The notes under the pieces were generated by a model. That model had not been told where the DNA came from. It was given only the letters and a program-made list of their open reading frames with translations, and did not search any database. A stretch of DNA of 9,184 nucleotides from Eubacterium sp. (GTDB lineage: Bacteria > Bacillota > Clostridia > Oscillospirales > Acutalibacteraceae), in assembly GCA_024696725.1 (NCBI GenBank), contig JAILGO010000137.1, positions 1-9,184 on the forward strand, read 5' to 3'. Shown here piece by piece: positions 6,660 through 9,184 of the stretch. Both the position numbers and the translations under genes were made by a program. How positions within the stretch are numbered: position 1 is the stretch's first letter; every line of letters starts with the position of its first letter.

Positions 6660-6728
6660 CCCTCTCTGTCTATAACAAACTATAGGAGGACAGGTTACCT
6701 GATACGGTTGCGGCTCCGTATCAAGTGT
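6622..6728 (-). ncRNA. Candidate small RNA, about 107 nt
   Basis: A self-contained transcription unit with its own promoter (6763-6735) and terminator and no usable reading frame. The predicted RNA starts near 6728. Hairpin 1 is an 11-bp helix (6726-6716 with 6707-6697) around an 8-nt loop, AGCCGCAA. Hairpin 2 pairs CTGTC (6693-6689) and TATA (6684-6681) with TATA (6674-6671) and GACAG (6670-6666), leaving a bulge (6688-6685) that with its neighbour reads CCUCC. The 3' end is the terminator stem and a U-tract. Hairpin 1 and the terminator each contain one G-U pair on this strand that would be an A-C mismatch on the other. The CCUCC motif could contact Shine-Dalgarno sequences. I match it to no known RNA family: it is not tmRNA, SRP RNA or 6S by signature. 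Confidence 0.65.
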
Positions 6729-6734
6729 TCTTTG

Positions 6735-6763
6735 ATTATATTAAAATTTACACAATTTGTCAA
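6735..6763 (-). promoter_or_regulatory. Perfect-consensus promoter of the candidate small RNA
   Basis: On the minus strand, TTGACA (6763-6758) and TATAAT (6740-6735) are separated by exactly 17 nt. Both hexamers match the housekeeping sigma consensus at all positions, the best promoter in the window. The start should be an A at about 6728. No ribosome site and start codon with an extended frame follow it. Confidence 0.88.
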
Positions 6764-6836
6764 GGATAACAACAGTAAATTTTAAGCAAATTCAACAAAA
6801 GAAATGAATATTTTTACATTTCGTGTATTTTATATA

Positions 6837-6857
6837 AAAAATTGTTAGACAATTTTT
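6837..6857 (-). terminator. Terminator overlapping the pyridoxal kinase stop codon
   Basis: AAAAATTGT and ACAATTTTT form a 9-bp stem around a 3-nt loop, with the kinase stop codon within it. On the minus strand T-rich sequence follows. The stem is AT-rich, so efficiency may be modest. Confidence 0.6.
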
Positions 6858-7651
6858 AAGAACCGTTCAAAGTCAATTCCTTCGGCAACATAGCTTTCTG
6901 AAGGGTCGTATTCAGTAGCGGCAACCGCTTTTTCAATAAATGAGGCGGCAGCTTTTACGGAAGCATAAAAATCGCGTGAATTTATGTATTCGCTAATAAC
7001 GTAGGCTGAAAAGATATCGCCCGTTCCCGAAAAATGACCGCCGTGCTTAACGGACGTAACAAGGTTAAAGCTTTCGCCGTCGTAAACGGCGTTTGCGATT
7101 TCATTTTCGTTAAGGGTTATACCCGTTACTGCTATGAGCTTATTACCGAGAGAGCGGCACATCTTTTCGATTTCACCGACCGAATATTCCTTTCCGAGAG
7201 GCATTGAGCATAGGAGCGCAAGCTCCGTGACGTTAGGGGTAATGAGGTCGGCGCATTTTGCGAGAGCTTTAACGGCGGCTATACTTTTTTCGTCATAGCA
7301 GGGATAAATTTCGCCGTCGTCGCCCATAATCGGGTCAACGGCTACGACCGTGTTTTCACTTTTAAAATCACGGATAAAGCCGAGGATAATGCTTCCCTGC
7401 TCGCTGTTCGGGATAAAGCCCGTAAGAATACCGTCAAATACGGGATTGAGCTTTTTCCACTCACCGATAAATGCTTTAAGGTACGGAGTCATATCGGCGC
7501 TTTCAAAGCTGTCATATCCCGTCTGGTTAGAGAAAACGCCCGTAGGGAGCGGACAGCATTGAATATTATGCGCGCTGATAACGGGAAGCGCCGCCGAGAG
7601 CGAGCATTTCCCGAAGCCCGAAATATCGTTTATTACCGCTATCTTCTTCAT
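6845..7651 (-). CDS. pdxY: Pyridoxal/pyridoxamine kinase (ribokinase fold)
   Basis: ATP-dependent kinase of the vitamin B6 salvage pathway, phosphorylating pyridoxal, pyridoxine or pyridoxamine in the cytosol. The 268 aa match the usual length of the PdxK/PdxY group. Visible signatures are NDISGFGKCSLSAALPV (8-24), PTGVFSNQTG (36-45), DPIMGDDG (106-113), TPNVTE (138-143) and GGHFSGTGDIFSA (204-216), where Asp212 in GTGD is the likely catalytic base. Which B6 vitamer is preferred cannot be read from sequence, and the symbol is given by family resemblance. The ATG at 7651 follows AAGGTGAT. It is a single-gene unit, divergent from the membrane protein at 7753, with a terminator at its stop codon. 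Confidence 0.9.
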   Translation of the reverse strand: MKKIAVINDISGFGKCSLSAALPVISAHNIQCCPLPTGVFSNQTGYDSFESADMTPYLKAFIGEWKKLNPVFDGILTGFIPNSEQGSIILGFIRDFKSENTVVAVDPIMGDDGEIYPCYDEKSIAAVKALAKCADLITPNVTELALLCSMPLGKEYSVGEIEKMCRSLGNKLIAVTGITLNENEIANAVYDGESFNLVTSVKHGGHFSGTGDIFSAYVISEYINSRDFYASVKAAASFIEKAVAATEYDPSESYVAEGIDFERFLKIV

Positions 7652-7667
7652 AGTATCACCTTTATCT

Positions 7668-7696
7668 ATTATACATAATTAAGACGGATTAAGCAA
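7668..7696 (-). promoter_or_regulatory. Promoter of the pyridoxal kinase gene
   Basis: On the minus strand, a perfect TATAAT (7673-7668) lies 17 nt after TTGCTT (7696-7691), a weak -35. The start would be near 7661, leaving a very short leader of about 10 nt that is mostly ribosome site. Confidence 0.55.
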
Positions 7697-7704
7697 TATC
7701 AATG

Positions 7705-7734
7705 TTGACAAAGAGAGGTTATTACATTTATAAT
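7705..7734 (+). promoter_or_regulatory. Promoter of the 456-aa membrane protein gene
   Basis: TTGACA (7705-7710) and TATAAT (7729-7734) are both perfect, with an 18-nt spacer. Transcription should begin near 7741, at the GGTGGTGAT ribosome site itself, giving a leader of about 12 nt. Confidence 0.8.
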
Positions 7735-7752
7735 TAAGTCGGTGGTGATAAA

Positions 7753-9123
7753 ATGAAACCCGAAAGACTTGCAATGCGCCTTGAAAACAGAGTCAGAGAA
7801 TACGCAGAGAGTAAATTCGCGTCAGACGTATACTGCTATAACGACAGGTCGGCGGAATTCTGTAAGATAAGACTCGCTCATTTCAGCGCGGAATTTGTAT
7901 ATTTTTTAAAAGGAAGCGAAAGCCGTCCGATAAGCACGCTTTCGTGCAGGCTGTATTTTGACAGCGACAGTCCGTATCACTATGAATTACAGGAGATTAT
8001 AGATTATCTCGATATTTACGACTATCACTGTTACACCTTTCCGTATATTGAAAACGAGAAGCGCCTCGACGCCTGTTTTAATTATATAAAGGATTTTATC
8101 GAATACCGGTACGACGAGATAGCGTCGCTCAGAGACAGGGCGGACGAGCTTAAGGAGCATAAGCTCGGGGAAATCAAGAGAGTTTATCCCTTCGACGACT
8201 CGGGCGTTTCAAGCGACAAAGCAAGCGCTGATATGTTCTACGGAAATATATTTAATCACTATTCGGATTTTCTCGTTGGCAGATACACGGAGCTTCCGGC
8301 GTACTTAAGCTTTGTTACGGGAAAGCTTGAAAAAGCTATTAAGGAGTACGGTAAGCTCGGCGAGCTTACGGGTTACGAAAGGAAGCTCGTCGGCTTTATA
8401 AAGGAGAGCTACGCGCCGTATCAGGCTGTACCGCCCGAATGCGCGAGCATTATCGACGTAAGACAGTACAAGAATACGGGCAGCAAGGAATTCGCTAAGC
8501 TTGTATGCGTTTCGGTGTTTCTTTTCTGTTTTCTTTTCTTCCTCGCTCAGCTTATAGTTAATCTTTATTATATGAAGGCGGCGCTTTTTACCGACTTCTC
8601 TAATCCGTTTCTTTCGGCTGTATGCGGAATAGTTCCCGGTATTATTTGCTCGGTAGCGTTTCGCAGTAAGCTCGAGCCGCTGATTTGCAGGAATAAGAAG
8701 CAGGCGCTCGAATTTCACAGTCTGATGGACGAGAAGGCGGATAAAACGGTTCCGAAGGCTGCGGGAGCGATAGCTCTCGGAGTAAGCATAATACTCTTTT
8801 TATGCCTTTGCAGAGCGCCGTTTGCTGTATTTGACGATACGGTGTATTACAGAGACAGCAGCAACCCGTTTTCACATTATGACAAATACGGGACGAACGA
8901 GTTCGAGGACGTTATTATCGTAAAGGGCAGATATCTCGATAAAAACTATACTCAGTACGAGGAGGACCCGTTTTATATTTTCCTCTTCACGGGAACGAGA
9001 TACATTTCCGCGAACGATTTAAGTCTTACGGACAGCGAGCTTGAGGAGGTTATAAATATCCTTGAGCCCGGTATGGAGGAATACAGAAAGAGGTCAATAA
9101 ACGCAATAGAGGATTTGTATTAA
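7753..9123 (+). CDS. Three-helix membrane protein of unknown function
   Basis: I do not recognise this 456-aa protein. Residues 1-247 are soluble, Tyr-, Glu- and Lys-rich, with no signal peptide; this part begins with a compact region ending YHCYTFPYIE (91-100) and continues as mostly helical, charged sequence. Three hydrophobic segments follow at about 249-272, 286-304 and 335-357. Basic residues (RSKLEPLICRNKKQ, 304-317) between the second and third suggest that the N-terminus and this loop are cytoplasmic. The C-terminal 100 residues would then lie outside the cell, with EFEDVIIVKGRY (383-394) and DPFYIFLFTGTRY (405-417) looking like beta strands, and an acidic helix after them. The ATG has GGTGGTGA 5 nt upstream and a near-perfect promoter. 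No neighbour on its strand indicates a role; the kinase gene is divergent. Confidence 0.85.
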   Translation: MKPERLAMRLENRVREYAESKFASDVYCYNDRSAEFCKIRLAHFSAEFVYFLKGSESRPISTLSCRLYFDSDSPYHYELQEIIDYLDIYDYHCYTFPYIENEKRLDACFNYIKDFIEYRYDEIASLRDRADELKEHKLGEIKRVYPFDDSGVSSDKASADMFYGNIFNHYSDFLVGRYTELPAYLSFVTGKLEKAIKEYGKLGELTGYERKLVGFIKESYAPYQAVPPECASIIDVRQYKNTGSKEFAKLVCVSVFLFCFLFFLAQLIVNLYYMKAALFTDFSNPFLSAVCGIVPGIICSVAFRSKLEPLICRNKKQALEFHSLMDEKADKTVPKAAGAIALGVSIILFLCLCRAPFAVFDDTVYYRDSSNPFSHYDKYGTNEFEDVIIVKGRYLDKNYTQYEEDPFYIFLFTGTRYISANDLSLTDSELEEVINILEPGMEEYRKRSINAIEDLY

Positions 9124-9132
9124 GACAGACGG

Positions 9133-9184
9133 TCGGAGAATCCCTCGTATTATCAGTCAGCCGCCTCCCTTTAACAAGGGAGGC
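9133..9184. repeat. Start of a dispersed-repeat-like element (cut by window edge)
   Basis: The segment includes GGAGAATCCCTC and ends in a perfect inverted repeat, GCCTCCCTT (9163-9171), loop TAAC, AAGGGAGGC (9176-9184). The combination of GAATCCCTC, GTCAGCC and CCTCCCTTTAACAAGGGAGG resembles interspersed repeats I remember as common in gut Clostridia genomes. That is memory, not a search. The hairpin lies about 40 nt after the stop codon of the membrane protein and could also serve as its terminator if a U-tract follows beyond the window. Confidence 0.55.

Noticed and set aside
6495..6763. Riboswitch controlling the small gene pair
   Set aside because: The RNA is terminated twice and the gene pair has its own consensus promoter after the terminators. 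I saw no signature of a known riboswitch class, so an independent sRNA fits better.
1..9184. CRISPR array, tRNA, rRNA, transposase or phage structural genes
   Set aside because: I found no regularly spaced repeats, no tRNA-like cloverleaf and no protein of these classes on either strand.

Overview
The window looks like chromosomal DNA of a gut Clostridia species, probably Ruminococcaceae/Oscillospiraceae. The reasons are strong Gram-positive Shine-Dalgarno sites, AT-rich intergenic regions with near-consensus SigA promoters, a YtvI-like membrane protein of spore formers, and dispersed-repeat fragments of a type I associate with gut Clostridia (the last from memory, not searched). No insertion sequence, CRISPR array, tRNA or rRNA was seen.

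Layout from left to right. (1) 1-391, minus: 5' part of a homoserine dehydrogenase gene, cut by the window edge. (2) 575-1723, plus: an AI-2E/YtvI-type integral membrane protein, divergent from hom, ending in a bidirectional terminator. (3) 5672 down to 1864, minus: a compact inositol operon, iolG-iolD-iolE, with an extended -10 promoter and a 3' hairpin. It encodes oxidation of myo-inositol, dehydration of the inosose and hydrolytic ring opening to 5-deoxy-glucuronate. iolB, iolC, iolJ, iolA, a transporter and a regulator are not here. (4) 6410 down to 5875, minus: two overlapping small genes, a 67-aa protein of unknown function and a 111-aa sigma-70-region-4-like DNA-binding protein, with their own consensus promoter and terminator. 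(5) 6429-6844 has no protein gene that I accept, but holds a perfect-consensus promoter, a candidate small RNA of about 107 nt and tandem terminators, all on the minus strand. (6) 7651 down to 6845, minus: a pyridoxal/pyridoxamine kinase. (7) 7753-9123, plus: a 456-aa three-helix membrane protein that I do not recognise. (8) 9133-9184: the start of a dispersed-repeat-like element ending in a perfect inverted repeat.

The most interesting part is 6429-6763. The candidate sRNA has a TTGACA-17-TATAAT promoter, two upstream hairpins and an intrinsic terminator. In two of the helices the sequence forms G-U pairs only if read on the minus strand, and would be A-C mismatches on the plus strand. It lies directly upstream of the small DNA-binding gene pair.
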